A stretch of DNA of 64,000 nt from Clostridiales bacterium (GCA_022773945.1 JALFNS010000039.1:1-64000), one strand, 5' to 3'. Positions 44,600 through 53,639 are shown, counted from the stretch's first letter. The notes: generated by a model not told the origin, from the letters alone. Translations and numbers: made by a program.

Positions 44600-45992
44600 A
44601 TTCGATCTTATTGTTATAGGCGCGGGCCCCGGCGGTTACGTTGCCGCTATCAAGGCCGCCAAGAGCGGCATGAATGTGGCGATCGTGGAGAGCATCCGTG
44701 CCGGCGGAACCTGTCTTAACAAAGGCTGTATTCCTGCAAAGGCCATGATACATGCATCCTCTCTCTATGAGGAGATGCATAGGGAGGCGGGACGCGTCGG
44801 CCTGAGTGCGGACAATGTGTCCTTCGACTACGGCAAAATCGTGGAGTACAAGCAGAACACCACCGATGAGCTGGTCAAGGGCATCGAAGGCCTTCTGGAG
44901 GCTAACGGCATCACGAGAATCGACGGCAGGGGCACTCTCGAGAAGGACGGCTCCGTTACCGTGAACGGCGACATGAAGCTTGAGGCCGATAAGGTGCTTC
45001 TGGCTACAGGCTCCGTGCCTTCACTGATACCGATTCCGGGAATAAATCTCAAGGGTGTCGTTACAAGCGACGGCGTTTTCGCTCTGTCGAAGATGCCTGA
45101 GAGCATGGTTATAATCGGAGGCGGCGTTATCGGCGTTGAATTTGCCACTGTATACGCCAATCTGGGAGCCAGAGTGACAATTATAGAGGCTCTGCCGAGG
45201 ATTCTTCAGAACATGGACAAGGAGATTTCCCAGAATCTGAAGATGATCTTCAAGAAAAAGGGAATAGAGATTCATACGGGAGCATCCGTCAAGTCCATAG
45301 AGGAAGGCGGAGACGGCCTTATAGTCAACTACGAGGAGAAGGACAAGCCTGCTCAGGCTACGGGCGCCCTGGTTGTGTGCGCAGCCGGCAGGAAGCCTAA
45401 TCTGGAAGGACTCTTCGGCGAAGGCGTTGAAATCGAAATGGACGGTAAATTCGTCGCGGTTAACGACAAGTTTGAGACCAGCATTCCGGGAGTATATGCC
45501 ATAGGCGATATTATTAAGGGAACACAGCTGGCTCATTCGGCAAGCGCTTACGGAATCTGTGCAGTTGATTACATGAACGGCAGAGAGCCTGAGCTGAATC
45601 TCAATTCTATTCCGGGATGCGTATACACCAGTCCTGAAATCGCCCAGGTGGGAATCACCGAGGCCGATGCGAAGGATGCCGGTACAGATGTTATAACGGG
45701 CAAGTTTATAATGAGCGCCAACGGCAAGTCTCTCATAACCCATGAAGAACGCGGGTTCATCAAGGTTGTGGCAGAGGAGGGGAGTCACAGGATTCTGGGA
45801 GCTCAGATGATGTGCGCCCGTGCCACGGATATGATTGCCGAGTTCACGACGGCTATTGCCAACGATATGACCGTGGAGCAGCTTCTGGCGGGTGTCAGAC
45901 CTCATCCTACATATAATGAAGGAATTACAGAGGCTCTGGAGGATGCCATAGGAGAAGCGACACACGTGGCTCCTAAGCGCAGGAGAAAATAA
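44592..45992 (+). CDS. lpdA: Dihydrolipoyl dehydrogenase (L protein)
   Basis: 466 residues from ATG 44592, behind GAGG and overlapping the gcvPB stop by 8 nt; the longer in-frame reading is inside gcvPB. FAD site VIGAGPGGYVAAI, redox disulfide Cys41-Cys46 in GGTCLNKGCIPAKA, NAD site VIIGGGVIGVEFA, and a HPTYNEGITEAL end with the active His. It reoxidises the H protein. As the last gene of the operon, it is probably dedicated to glycine cleavage. Confidence 0.95.
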   Translation: MNKFDLIVIGAGPGGYVAAIKAAKSGMNVAIVESIRAGGTCLNKGCIPAKAMIHASSLYEEMHREAGRVGLSADNVSFDYGKIVEYKQNTTDELVKGIEGLLEANGITRIDGRGTLEKDGSVTVNGDMKLEADKVLLATGSVPSLIPIPGINLKGVVTSDGVFALSKMPESMVIIGGGVIGVEFATVYANLGARVTIIEALPRILQNMDKEISQNLKMIFKKKGIEIHTGASVKSIEEGGDGLIVNYEEKDKPAQATGALVVCAAGRKPNLEGLFGEGVEIEMDGKFVAVNDKFETSIPGVYAIGDIIKGTQLAHSASAYGICAVDYMNGREPELNLNSIPGCVYTSPEIAQVGITEADAKDAGTDVITGKFIMSANGKSLITHEERGFIKVVAEEGSHRILGAQMMCARATDMIAEFTTAIANDMTVEQLLAGVRPHPTYNEGITEALEDAIGEATHVAPKRRRK

Positions 45993-45994
45993 AA

Positions 45995-46064
45995 GAACAA
46001 ATATTCTAATTCAGTGTTGACCTCGAACACCTATTCTGTTATACTGATTACAGAACAAAGGTTC
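45995..46064 (+). promoter_or_regulatory. Promoter with three LexA/DinR-type SOS boxes
   Basis: Promoter TTGACC (46017-46022), 17 nt, TATACT (46040-46045). Three 12-nt boxes: GAACAAATATTC (45995-46006), GAACACCTATTC (46025-46036, between -35 and -10) and GAACAAAGGTTC (46053-46064, around +1). The third fits the Firmicutes half-sites GAAC/GTTC exactly; the first two have one change each. Box starts are 30 and 28 nt apart. Confidence 0.85.
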
Positions 46065-46095
46065 TCGAGTAGAGCAGAGCAGGGAGGTCAGCACT

Positions 46096-46401
46096 ATGAA
46101 ATCCGGCAGAAAGTACAGAATCAAATCCAAGTTCAGATTCATTACATTTCTTGTAGTAGTTATATGTCTGATTGCGGGAGCAATCGGATACTGCACAGGT
46201 CTGAACAATTCCAATGCTATTGAGGATTCGGACTACATAACCGTTGAAGTCGCTGCCGGAGATACACTCTGGGACATTGCAGAGGAATACAAGGCCGACG
46301 ATGTGGAGATACGGGATGCCGTATATGCCATATGTGAGCTTAACGGTATCAAGGCTGATCAGCTGAGACCGGGAATGAAGCTCACGGTGCCTGTATCATA
46401 A
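46096..46401 (+). CDS. LysM membrane protein, probable SOS division inhibitor (YneA-like)
   Basis: 101 residues. A basic cytoplasmic start, one membrane segment (about 15-34) and an outside LysM domain (about 47-99, YITVEVAAGDTLWDIAEEY to LRPGMKLTVP). This is the plan of Bacillus YneA, which delays division during DNA damage, and the promoter carries SOS boxes as in that gene. AGGGAGG lies 8 nt before ATG 46096. The lexA gene normally beside yneA is not in the window. Sequence similarity beyond LysM is modest, so YneA identity is inferred from layout and regulation. Confidence 0.78.
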   Translation: MKSGRKYRIKSKFRFITFLVVVICLIAGAIGYCTGLNNSNAIEDSDYITVEVAAGDTLWDIAEEYKADDVEIRDAVYAICELNGIKADQLRPGMKLTVPVS

Positions 46402-46436
46402 ATAGAGAAGCAATAACTTCAAAACTTCAACCTATA

Positions 46437-46490
46437 GAAACACCGCCTGAAGGATTCCAAGGCCAAGAGCGAATCCTAAGGCGGTGTTTC
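46437..46490 (+). terminator. Terminator after the LysM gene
   Basis: GAAACACCGCCT (46437-46448) pairs with AGGCGGTGTTTC (46479-46490); an inner GGATTC/GAATCC pair extends the arm. ATTTTATATTC follows on the plus strand. It separates this gene from the convergent ruvX. Confidence 0.8.
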
Positions 46491-46591
46491 ATTTTATATT
46501 CATTTTTAAAGTATCGATACGGGCTAAATCGGCCCGGTGTGCCTTATCCGGCATTAACTATTCCCAAAATTATGATTATAGGAATAGTTAT

Positions 46592-47020
46592 CTATCTACT
46601 GCTGTCCAGATAGCTCTGCAGGATTATGACTGCAGCCTGCCTGTCTATTATGCCCTTTCGCTTCTTTCTGGACATGTCAGCCTCAATCAGAACGCGTTCA
46701 GCCATGACCGTTGTCAGGCGTTCATCGTAATATTCGATGGCGACCTTGCTGAGACCTGAGGAACGAAGCTTGTTCTCAAGTCTGGTCCTGAATTCTCTGA
46801 CCTTCTCCGTCTGCGGGCTGTCTGTGCCGTCCAGCTTCAGCGGTAAACCTATAACGACCGTGTCACAGTCATATTCTCTGATATAATCCATAACACGGCT
46901 CGTATCCTTCTTAATACCAACACGCTCAATGGTGGTTACACCCTGAGCGGTAATATTTAAGGCGTCGCTCACAGCGACGCCTATGGTTCTGTCTCCTACG
47001 TCAAGTCCTATCTTCTTCAT
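46592..47020 (-). CDS. ruvX: Holliday junction resolvase-like protein RuvX/YqgF
   Basis: 142 residues. RNase H-like fold with the first catalytic Asp in GLDVGDRTIGVAVSD, VIGLPLKLDG, and a C-terminal DERLTTVMAERVLIE holding the acidic pair. The family has roles in 16S rRNA 5' processing and possibly Holliday junction cutting. Its ATG overlaps the ireB stop. alaS-ireB-ruvX is a very conserved Firmicutes order. Confidence 0.94.
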   Translation of the reverse strand: MKKIGLDVGDRTIGVAVSDALNITAQGVTTIERVGIKKDTSRVMDYIREYDCDTVVIGLPLKLDGTDSPQTEKVREFRTRLENKLRSSGLSKVAIEYYDERLTTVMAERVLIEADMSRKKRKGIIDRQAAVIILQSYLDSSR

Positions 47021-47268
47021 TATTTCTTAAGGTATGCTTTAATAAGCTCTTCTACAAGGTCATCTCTCTCTATTCTTCCCATCACATTTCTCGCATTGTT
47101 GTGGCTTGTGATGTAGGAAGGATCTCCGGATAAAATATATCCCACCATCTGATCAATGGCATTGTATCCCCTCTCTTCAAGTGCGTCATAAACTATCGTT
47201 AGGATTTCTTCAATGGTTCTCTGTTCAACTTTCTCGAAGTTATCATACATTCTCGTCTGTCTGTCCAT
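47020..47268 (-). CDS. ireB: IreB family regulatory phosphoprotein
   Basis: 82 residues. In Enterococcus IreB is the substrate of the IreK Ser/Thr kinase and affects cephalosporin tolerance. Family core: ILTIVYDALEERGYNAIDQMVGYILSG (in two parts) and PSYITSHNNARN. The threonine targets would be near the N-terminus. GGGAGG lies 8 nt before ATG 47268. It lies between alaS and ruvX as usual. Confidence 0.93.
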   Translation of the reverse strand: MDRQTRMYDNFEKVEQRTIEEILTIVYDALEERGYNAIDQMVGYILSGDPSYITSHNNARNVMGRIERDDLVEELIKAYLKK

Positions 47269-47319
47269 TTCATTAACCTCCCGGAAATTCTCTTTAAATC
47301 AGTATAACACTACAGTCCC

Positions 47320-49920
47320 TTAAAGCACAAGCAGATTTCTGGCTTTATCGAAGGCATCCTGAATTCTGGACGGATCCTTGGCACCTGCCTGAGCCATGTC
47401 GGCCTTGCCGCCACCGCCGCCGCCTGCTGCCGCTGCGATTTCCTTAATCATCTTGCCTGCATGGTATCCCTTCTCAACAAGGTCGTCCGTTACGGATACG
47501 AGGAAGGTAACCTTGGAGCCCGATACGGAAGCGAATACCATTATAACGCCCTTCTCTGAAGCCTTGATCTCATCTGAAAGGCCTCTCAGGTCTCCTATAT
47601 TCATGTCATCGAAGCTCCTGAGAACGAGCTTGACATCGCCGATGGTCTCAGCACCTTCAAGAATGCTTCCCAGACCTTCGGACATGGCAGCCTTCTTGAG
47701 TTCCTCAACTTCCTTCCTGAGGGCTTTGTTCTCACTGAGAACACTTGCAGCCTTCTCTGCGAGCACGTCAGGATTTGACTTGAGCGCATCTGAGGTCTTC
47801 CTGATAACATCTTCATTTCTGTTACAGAGTGCCAGTACGCCCATTCCTGTAACGGCTTCTATTCTTCTCACGCCGGAGGCGACACCGCTCTCCCCTGTTA
47901 TCTTGAAGGCTCCTATTTCGCCTGTATTGTTAACGTGGGTTCCTCCGCAGAGCTCCTTACTGAAGTTTCCTGCCGATACTACCCTTACCTCACTGCCGTA
48001 CTTCTCGCCGAAGAGAGCCGTGGCACCTTCCTTGAAGGCCTCCTCCACCGGCTTGACCTCAGTGGTGACAGGTATGAACTCGCAGATTTTCTCATTTACC
48101 AGCTGTTCAACCCGTGCCAGCTCATCGGCAGTAAGAGCCTGATAGTGGTTGAAGTCGAATCTCAGGCCGTCCTCTGTAACGGATGAACCTGCCTGTTTAA
48201 CATGATCTCCCAGAACCGTTCTGAGGGCTTTGTGAAGGAGATGAGTGGCAGTATGGTTGATGGCCGTTCTGTTTCTTCTCGGTGAATCTATAACAGCCTT
48301 GACCTTCATGTTCTCAGCGAAGGCTCCCTCGAGAATCTCCACCTTGTGCACGAAGACTTTGTTCAGCTTGGTGACGCTGATAACTCTGGCAACTGCATTG
48401 CCGTCACCGTACAGATATCCCGTATCCCAGGACTGACCGCCGCTCTCGGCATAGAATGGTGTTCTGTCCAGAGATAATCTGCAGAATTCATCGTCCTTTG
48501 TCACAGCCAGTACTGTGCATTCGTCCTCATGCTTCTCATAGCCTGTGAATACAGTCTCTCCGCTGAAGACCTCCTCGCCAAGGCTTTCGTTCCAGCCGGC
48601 GTCATCCATCTGCTGAGCTGTTCTGGCTCTTTCCTTCTGCTTCTCCATAGCCTCAACGAAGCCGTCATAGTCAACGTCCATACCCGCATCTGCCAGAATC
48701 TCCCGGGTGAGATCTATAGGGAATCCGTAAGTATCGTGAAGCTTGAAGGCCTTCTCTCCGTCAAGAACTTTGCCCTGACCGGATGAGAGCTCCTCAATAT
48801 ATTTGTTGATTATGCTGAGACCCTGGTTAAGAGTCGAAGCGAATCTGTCCTCTTCCGTCCTGATTACATTTCTGATGTATTCTTCCTTTTCCCTGAGCTC
48901 CGGATATGCTCCTCCGGATGTCTCCACAACTCTGCCGCAGAGTTCGTGAAGGAAAGGCTTCGTAATTCCCAGCTTTCTTCCGTGAATTACGGCTCTTCTT
49001 ATAATCTTCCTGAGCACATAATCTCTGCCTTCATTGCCCGGCAGAATTCCGTCGCTTATCATGAAGGTCATTGAACGAAGATGGTCGGTGACAATTCTGA
49101 CGGATACGTCCGTATCGGCTTCTCCGTCACAGTACCTGACTCCCGATTCCTCTTCAACGCCTTCTCTTATATATTTAACCGTGTCCACGTCAAATATGGA
49201 GCTGGTGTCCTGCATAACGCAGGCCATTCTCTCCAGACCCAGTCCTGTGTCAATGTTAGGATGAGGCAGATCCGAATAGTTGCCGTCATCGTCTCTGTCG
49301 AACTGTGTGAACACCAGATTCCAGAATTCAACATATCTGTCACACTCACAGCCCGGCTTGCAGTCAGGGCTTCCGCAACCGTGAGCCTCGCCCCTGTCAA
49401 AATATATTTCGGAACAAGGTCCGCAAGGGCCGGAGCCTATCTCCCAGAAATTGTCCTCCTTGCCCAGTCTGACGATTCTCTCTTCAGGAAGACCTATCAT
49501 GTTCTTCCACAGATCGTAGGCCTCATCGTCATCCTGATATACGGTCGCCCAGAGTCTCTCCTCAGGCATGTGAAGATGCTCTGTTATGAACTCCCATGCC
49601 CAGGATATGGCTTCCTTCTTGAAATAATCACCAAAGGAAAAGTTGCCCATCATTTCGAAGAATGTTCCGTGTCTGTCCGTGTATCCAACGTTCTCTATAT
49701 CACCGGTTCTGATACATTTCTGACAGGTGGTCATTCTCTTCGACGGAGGCGTTTCCAGGCCTGCGAAATACGGCTTCAGAGGCGCCATTCCCGCGTTAAT
49801 GAGCAGGAGGCTCTTGTCGTTTTCCGGTACCAGTGAGTAGCTCTGTCTTCTGAAGTGATTCTTTGATTCGAAAAAGCTGAGGAATTCCTCTCTTATTTCG
49901 TTCAGACCCATTTTTTCCAT
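47320..49920 (-). CDS. alaS: Alanyl-tRNA synthetase
   Basis: 866 residues. Class II catalytic core (motif 2 near HGTFFEMMGNFSFGDYF), a tRNA-recognition helical part, the editing domain with zinc ligands HTATHLLH and CGGTHVNNTG, and a C-Ala domain. It charges tRNA-Ala and clears mischarged Ser/Gly. The C-terminus includes a glycine run (AAAGGGGGGKADM), normal for AlaS. ATG 49920 follows AAAGGAAC. No T-box is seen in the short leader. Confidence 0.97.
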   Translation of the reverse strand: MEKMGLNEIREEFLSFFESKNHFRRQSYSLVPENDKSLLLINAGMAPLKPYFAGLETPPSKRMTTCQKCIRTGDIENVGYTDRHGTFFEMMGNFSFGDYFKKEAISWAWEFITEHLHMPEERLWATVYQDDDEAYDLWKNMIGLPEERIVRLGKEDNFWEIGSGPCGPCSEIYFDRGEAHGCGSPDCKPGCECDRYVEFWNLVFTQFDRDDDGNYSDLPHPNIDTGLGLERMACVMQDTSSIFDVDTVKYIREGVEEESGVRYCDGEADTDVSVRIVTDHLRSMTFMISDGILPGNEGRDYVLRKIIRRAVIHGRKLGITKPFLHELCGRVVETSGGAYPELREKEEYIRNVIRTEEDRFASTLNQGLSIINKYIEELSSGQGKVLDGEKAFKLHDTYGFPIDLTREILADAGMDVDYDGFVEAMEKQKERARTAQQMDDAGWNESLGEEVFSGETVFTGYEKHEDECTVLAVTKDDEFCRLSLDRTPFYAESGGQSWDTGYLYGDGNAVARVISVTKLNKVFVHKVEILEGAFAENMKVKAVIDSPRRNRTAINHTATHLLHKALRTVLGDHVKQAGSSVTEDGLRFDFNHYQALTADELARVEQLVNEKICEFIPVTTEVKPVEEAFKEGATALFGEKYGSEVRVVSAGNFSKELCGGTHVNNTGEIGAFKITGESGVASGVRRIEAVTGMGVLALCNRNEDVIRKTSDALKSNPDVLAEKAASVLSENKALRKEVEELKKAAMSEGLGSILEGAETIGDVKLVLRSFDDMNIGDLRGLSDEIKASEKGVIMVFASVSGSKVTFLVSVTDDLVEKGYHAGKMIKEIAAAAGGGGGGKADMAQAGAKDPSRIQDAFDKARNLLVL

Positions 49921-49965
49921 GTGATTGTTGTTCCTTTCATATAAAAATCCAGTATATTTTACAAC

Positions 49966-49999
49966 AAAACCCTCGAAATTTCAACCTTTCGAGGGTTTT
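49966..49999 (-). terminator. Terminator of the DedA-type gene unit
   Basis: AAAACCCTCGAAA (49966-49978) pairs with TTTCGAGGGTTTT (49987-49999), 13 bp with an 8-nt loop. On the minus strand it ends in TTTTGTTGT. It separates the large minus-strand run from alaS. Confidence 0.85.
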
Positions 50000-50008
50000 A
50001 TGGCATTA

Positions 50009-50737
50009 CTATAATTTCATAAGCTTCTCATAGAAACGATCGAAGAGTTCCATAACCTTCTTCCTGAAAATCAGACCCAGCACACAGAGCACCACAGCCA
50101 CTATACCTATTACTATGGCACTGGTGTACTGACCGTTCACCAGCTGGTTTCCTATAAGGAGGCTTCCCATCATTCCCGGGCTTCTGCCGATGAGGGATAC
50201 GATGAGGAATCTGTCCAGACGAATCTCCGACAGTCCTGCCGCATAGTTGCACAGGTCCTTCGGAACTCCCGGAATAAGGTAGATGAGGAATATGATTATT
50301 ATCCCCTTCTTGCCGCGTATCTGCTCCACAACGCTGTTCATCTTCTCTTCGCCGAATATCATGTGCATAGCGTCGTGTCCCAGCAGCCGGGCCAGATAAT
50401 AGGTGACAATCGTGCCCAGAGCGGCGCCTATGAGAGAAAAAGCGTAGCCCAGCCAGAAGCCGTACATGTATCCGGCAGCGAACTGAAGCTCCTGTCCAGG
50501 TATGATGCATATAATTATCTGGAGCAGCTGCGCTCCTATGTATATGAATATGCTCTCCGTCTTGTACTCCGCCAGACCTCTCTCGATTTCCCTGATATCA
50601 CTGAACCTGTCTATGAGGTCATGGTGAAAAAAGAAAATGTACAGCGGTATGCCTACAAGTATCACTATGAGTAGCACGAGCTTGGCTATAGCCGATATCT
50701 TCTTGAATCTGGCACGCTTTATTTCTTTGTCAGTCAT
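50009..50737 (-). CDS. TVP38/TMEM64 (DedA-like, VTT domain) membrane protein
   Basis: 242 residues from ATG 50737, behind GGAG (7 nt); an in-frame TTG lies inside that spacing. About five or six membrane segments. Family marks: PGQELQFAAGYMYG and GTIVTYYLARLLG, then YLIPGVPKDLCNYAAGL. VTT proteins are thought to move lipids across the membrane or affect membrane energetics; the role here is unknown. The last gene of the mutS-to-DedA run. Confidence 0.88.
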   Translation of the reverse strand: MTDKEIKRARFKKISAIAKLVLLIVILVGIPLYIFFFHHDLIDRFSDIREIERGLAEYKTESIFIYIGAQLLQIIICIIPGQELQFAAGYMYGFWLGYAFSLIGAALGTIVTYYLARLLGHDAMHMIFGEEKMNSVVEQIRGKKGIIIIFLIYLIPGVPKDLCNYAAGLSEIRLDRFLIVSLIGRSPGMMGSLLIGNQLVNGQYTSAIVIGIVAVVLCVLGLIFRKKVMELFDRFYEKLMKL

Positions 50738-50769
50738 GATCAATCTCCAATCGCCTTTGTGTTCTACGG

Positions 50770-52068
50770 TCAGAGTATAGCAGAGTAATTTGTCATTTCT
50801 GTGATGTACTGGAGGGCTTTTATGACGCCGAACTTGGAATGTTCATATGTCAGGCCACCTTGGAAATACACGTTGTACGGCTCCCTGATAGGAGCGTCCG
50901 CAGACAGCTCTATCGACGAGCCCTGCACGAAGGCTCCCGCAGCCATTATCACCGGATCCTCGTATCCCGGCATATCCCACGGTTCCGGCGAAACGTGGGA
51001 GTCCACAGGTGCCGAAGCCTGAATGCCTTTGCAAAATGCTATAACGGCCTCCGGAGATCCCAGTCTGACCGCCTGAATTATATCGCTTCTCTCGTCATCA
51101 GCCTCAGGACACACAGGGAATCCCAGCGAAGAGAACACCTCGGCACAGAGGACAGCTCCCTTGACAGCTCCGTTAACCGTCTTAGGCGCGATAAACAGTC
51201 CCTGAAGCATGGTTCTCGTCTGTCCGAAGGTAAGTCCGCACTCCCCTCCGATTCCCGGGGAGGTCATTCTGTATGAAATTTTCTCCACCAGATCTCGACG
51301 TCCGGCCACATATCCTCCCGTCAGGGCGAGTCCGCCGCCCGGATTCTTGATGAGAGATCCGGCCATTATGTCGGCGCCCACATCCGTAGGCTCAAGTGTA
51401 TGGAGAAACTCTCCGTAGCAGTTGTCCACCATACACACTATGTCAGGATTGATTCCGTGGACGAAATCGGCCCACTCCTTTATCTCCTCAATGGTTATTG
51501 CCCTTCTCCAGCCGTAGCCCGTGGCTCTCTGGAGCGTCACCATTCTGGTGTCCGGACCTATAGCCTCGCCTAGTGCATCGAAATCTATTCTGCCGTCATC
51601 TCTCAGCTCCACTTGACTGTAGGAAACGCCGTATTCCCTGAGAGAGCCTTTGCCCTCCCCTCTTATACCTATAACCTCCTCCAGAGTGTCATATGGTGCG
51701 CCTGTGCAGTATATGAGCTTGTCTCCCGGCCTGAGAATGCCCATGAGAGTAAGTGTCAGGGCATGTGTGCCATTGACTATTATAGGCCTTACCAGAGCAG
51801 CCTCAGCATTGAATACGTCCGCATATACCTGCTCCAGCGCGTCTCTGCCCGCATCGTCGTATCCGTAACCTGTGTTCCAGGAGAAATGTCTGTCACAGAT
51901 TCTGTTTTTCTGGAATGCGTCCAGAACCTTGTACTGGTTGTAGGCCATAATGTCGTCCAGACGGTCGAAACGTCCGGATACTGCCTCTTCACATTTTTTA
52001 ACGTGGTCGAGAACCTTGGGCGATATGCCGAAGCGATCTCTGAGAAGTCCGTAAGTGTTATCTTTCAT
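50770..52068 (-). CDS. Methionine gamma-lyase family PLP protein (aluminium-resistance/YnbB type)
   Basis: 432 residues of a PLP fold-type I enzyme. The PLP lysine is in AGSLIKNPGGGLALTGGYV; MVDNCYGEFLH holds the PLP Asp. Annotated in genomes as methionine gamma-lyase family or aluminium resistance protein; the true reaction is not established. In many Clostridia it follows miaA, as here with two genes in between. Its ATG 52068 lies inside the end of the GLUG gene, behind GAGG. Confidence 0.9.
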   Translation of the reverse strand: MKDNTYGLLRDRFGISPKVLDHVKKCEEAVSGRFDRLDDIMAYNQYKVLDAFQKNRICDRHFSWNTGYGYDDAGRDALEQVYADVFNAEAALVRPIIVNGTHALTLTLMGILRPGDKLIYCTGAPYDTLEEVIGIRGEGKGSLREYGVSYSQVELRDDGRIDFDALGEAIGPDTRMVTLQRATGYGWRRAITIEEIKEWADFVHGINPDIVCMVDNCYGEFLHTLEPTDVGADIMAGSLIKNPGGGLALTGGYVAGRRDLVEKISYRMTSPGIGGECGLTFGQTRTMLQGLFIAPKTVNGAVKGAVLCAEVFSSLGFPVCPEADDERSDIIQAVRLGSPEAVIAFCKGIQASAPVDSHVSPEPWDMPGYEDPVIMAAGAFVQGSSIELSADAPIREPYNVYFQGGLTYEHSKFGVIKALQYITEMTNYSAIL

Positions 52069-53638
52069 TGTATTTCCTCATTACATCCGAAGAGAATTCA
52101 TTGCGATTAAAGAATATGTATACGCCGTATCCCGGTTTCCTGCTGTTTTCGCCGGATGAGAGATAAGTATCCAGCTTCTTCTGAAGGTCTGACGGAATAT
52201 GGGAGAGATATGTTCTCTCGCTTTCATCCAGGGCTTCCTGCCAGGTGAGTACAGGATAGCCGTAATTGCCGTATTCGCCGCGGTTGTCGTCAATATATGC
52301 AGGTCCCAGAGCAGAGGAGCCGTTGACGAGAGCTCCTGCCGTAATGCTGCCCGTTCCCGACAGGTTCACTGATGCACCGCTGCCGTCGGCGCCGACACCG
52401 TATCTGATTCCCTGAGAAAGGAAGTGGTTGTTTCTGATGTAAACGTCTTCCCTTCTGTTCGAGTTGTTGTTATACAGACCTATTATGCCTCCCGAGAAAT
52501 CAGAATTGTTGATGGTGCCCGCGTTGTAGCAGGATATAATCCTGACGCTGCGGGAAGGAATAATTCCCACTATTCCGCCTGCATATCCCGGAGTATCCGC
52601 ATTCATGCTCATGGCGTTTCTGACATTGATTTTGCCTGTGTTGTAGCAGGACAGAATTCTGCTGCCGTAGACATTGGCGAATCCCGTGATTCCGCCTGTT
52701 CCCTCGGTACGCGACCTTATTTCACCCGTATTGTAGCATTTGGATATAACTGCATTCTCCGAGAGGGATCTTCCGGCCACTCCGCCGGTTCCGTAGGTGG
52801 CGAAGCCTCTGGCGGTAGATCTGATATTTCCTCTGTTGCCGCATCTTGTTATGCTGCTCCAGTTTTCACCGCATATTCCCCCTACCTTCAGTGTGCCCTT
52901 GACGTTTCCGTAATTCAGCGTGTCCGTAACGGAGCCCTCGTTATAGCCGCATATGCCGCCTGTCTCCGCACCGGCGGAAACATTCACATAGGATTTGCAG
53001 TCGGCAATCTCTCCGCCCTCCGCGAGGTATCCCGCTATGGCGCCGCATCTTCCTCCCGTTGTGCTGACTTTGCCCTTGAGAGTCAGATTTTTGACGGTTC
53101 CCGAGAGATATCCGAAGAATCCCGCATAATCTCCGGAGGTGTCAATATGAAGTCCGCTGATGGTATGCCCCTTGCCGTCAAATGTGCCTTTGAAGCAGAC
53201 CGTATCGTCGTTGCCGGCAGGGATCCAGTCCTCCGTCAGCTTCACGTCCGCATCGAGCACAATGGTGACTCCTTCAAAAGTCTCATGCCTGTTAGGCTTC
53301 CAGGCCTCAACCTGCTGTTCGTTTACGAGGCTCGCAAAACCCATAAGCTGGGCTTCGTTTCTGATATGATAGGTTTTCTCAGGGTTAAGATAGTCAAACC
53401 ATGAGGTATCCTTGGTCACCCTCATTTCCGCAGGCTCGGTCTCTATGGTGTTGCCGTATTCATCAGTGTAAACCGTCTCGTCTGTATATGCCGGCTCTTC
53501 CGTGTATGCCGGATCTTCCGTATATACCGGATCCTCGGTGTAGTCCGTCACACAGTATGCGTCCCACGGTGAAACAGCCGTGATGCCGAAAGCGAGCACC
53601 AGGGCAACAGTTAATCCTTTCTTAAGTTCAGTTTTCAT
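52058..53638 (-). CDS. Secreted GLUG-repeat protein
   Basis: 526 residues. A signal peptide (about 1-29, MKTELKKGLTVALVLAFG) is followed by a five-fold YTEDPV-type repeat (33-62). The body contains GLUG-like units, each with a GG-I/V-x-G core: GGICGYN, GGICGEN, GGVAGR, GGITGF, GGIVGI and GGIIGL, which build a beta-helix. There is no LPXTG or other anchor. Such proteins may bind surfaces or glycans; the function is unknown. It starts one base after the xer stop and overlaps the next gene by 11 nt, so it is part of the operon. Confidence 0.8.
   Translation of the reverse strand: MKTELKKGLTVALVLAFGITAVSPWDAYCVTDYTEDPVYTEDPAYTEEPAYTDETVYTDEYGNTIETEPAEMRVTKDTSWFDYLNPEKTYHIRNEAQLMGFASLVNEQQVEAWKPNRHETFEGVTIVLDADVKLTEDWIPAGNDDTVCFKGTFDGKGHTISGLHIDTSGDYAGFFGYLSGTVKNLTLKGKVSTTGGRCGAIAGYLAEGGEIADCKSYVNVSAGAETGGICGYNEGSVTDTLNYGNVKGTLKVGGICGENWSSITRCGNRGNIRSTARGFATYGTGGVAGRSLSENAVISKCYNTGEIRSRTEGTGGITGFANVYGSRILSCYNTGKINVRNAMSMNADTPGYAGGIVGIIPSRSVRIISCYNAGTINNSDFSGGIIGLYNNNSNRREDVYIRNNHFLSQGIRYGVGADGSGASVNLSGTGSITAGALVNGSSALGPAYIDDNRGEYGNYGYPVLTWQEALDESERTYLSHIPSDLQKKLDTYLSSGENSRKPGYGVYIFFNRNEFSSDVMRKYNER
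53453..53542 (-). repeat. 18-bp tandem repeat in the GLUG gene
   Basis: Five in-frame units encode YTEDPV, YTEDPA, YTEEPA, YTDETV and YTDEYG (residues 33-62). The first three are closest; later ones have diverged. It makes an acidic, tyrosine-rich stalk behind the signal peptide. Confidence 0.75.
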
Positions 53639-53639
53639 T

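Noticed and set aside
47396..48142. Long plus-strand frame opposite alaS
   Set aside because: It is a mirror of conserved alaS codons, low in complexity (many Ser/Leu/Pro), with no start context.
49921..50008. T-box leader before alaS
   Set aside because: The gap is under 90 nt and is mostly taken by the terminator of the preceding unit; no T-box sequence is seen.
52424..53404. 326-codon plus-strand frame opposite the GLUG gene
   Set aside because: It mirrors the repeated Gly/Asn codons of the GLUG protein, which has a signal peptide and clear repeats.
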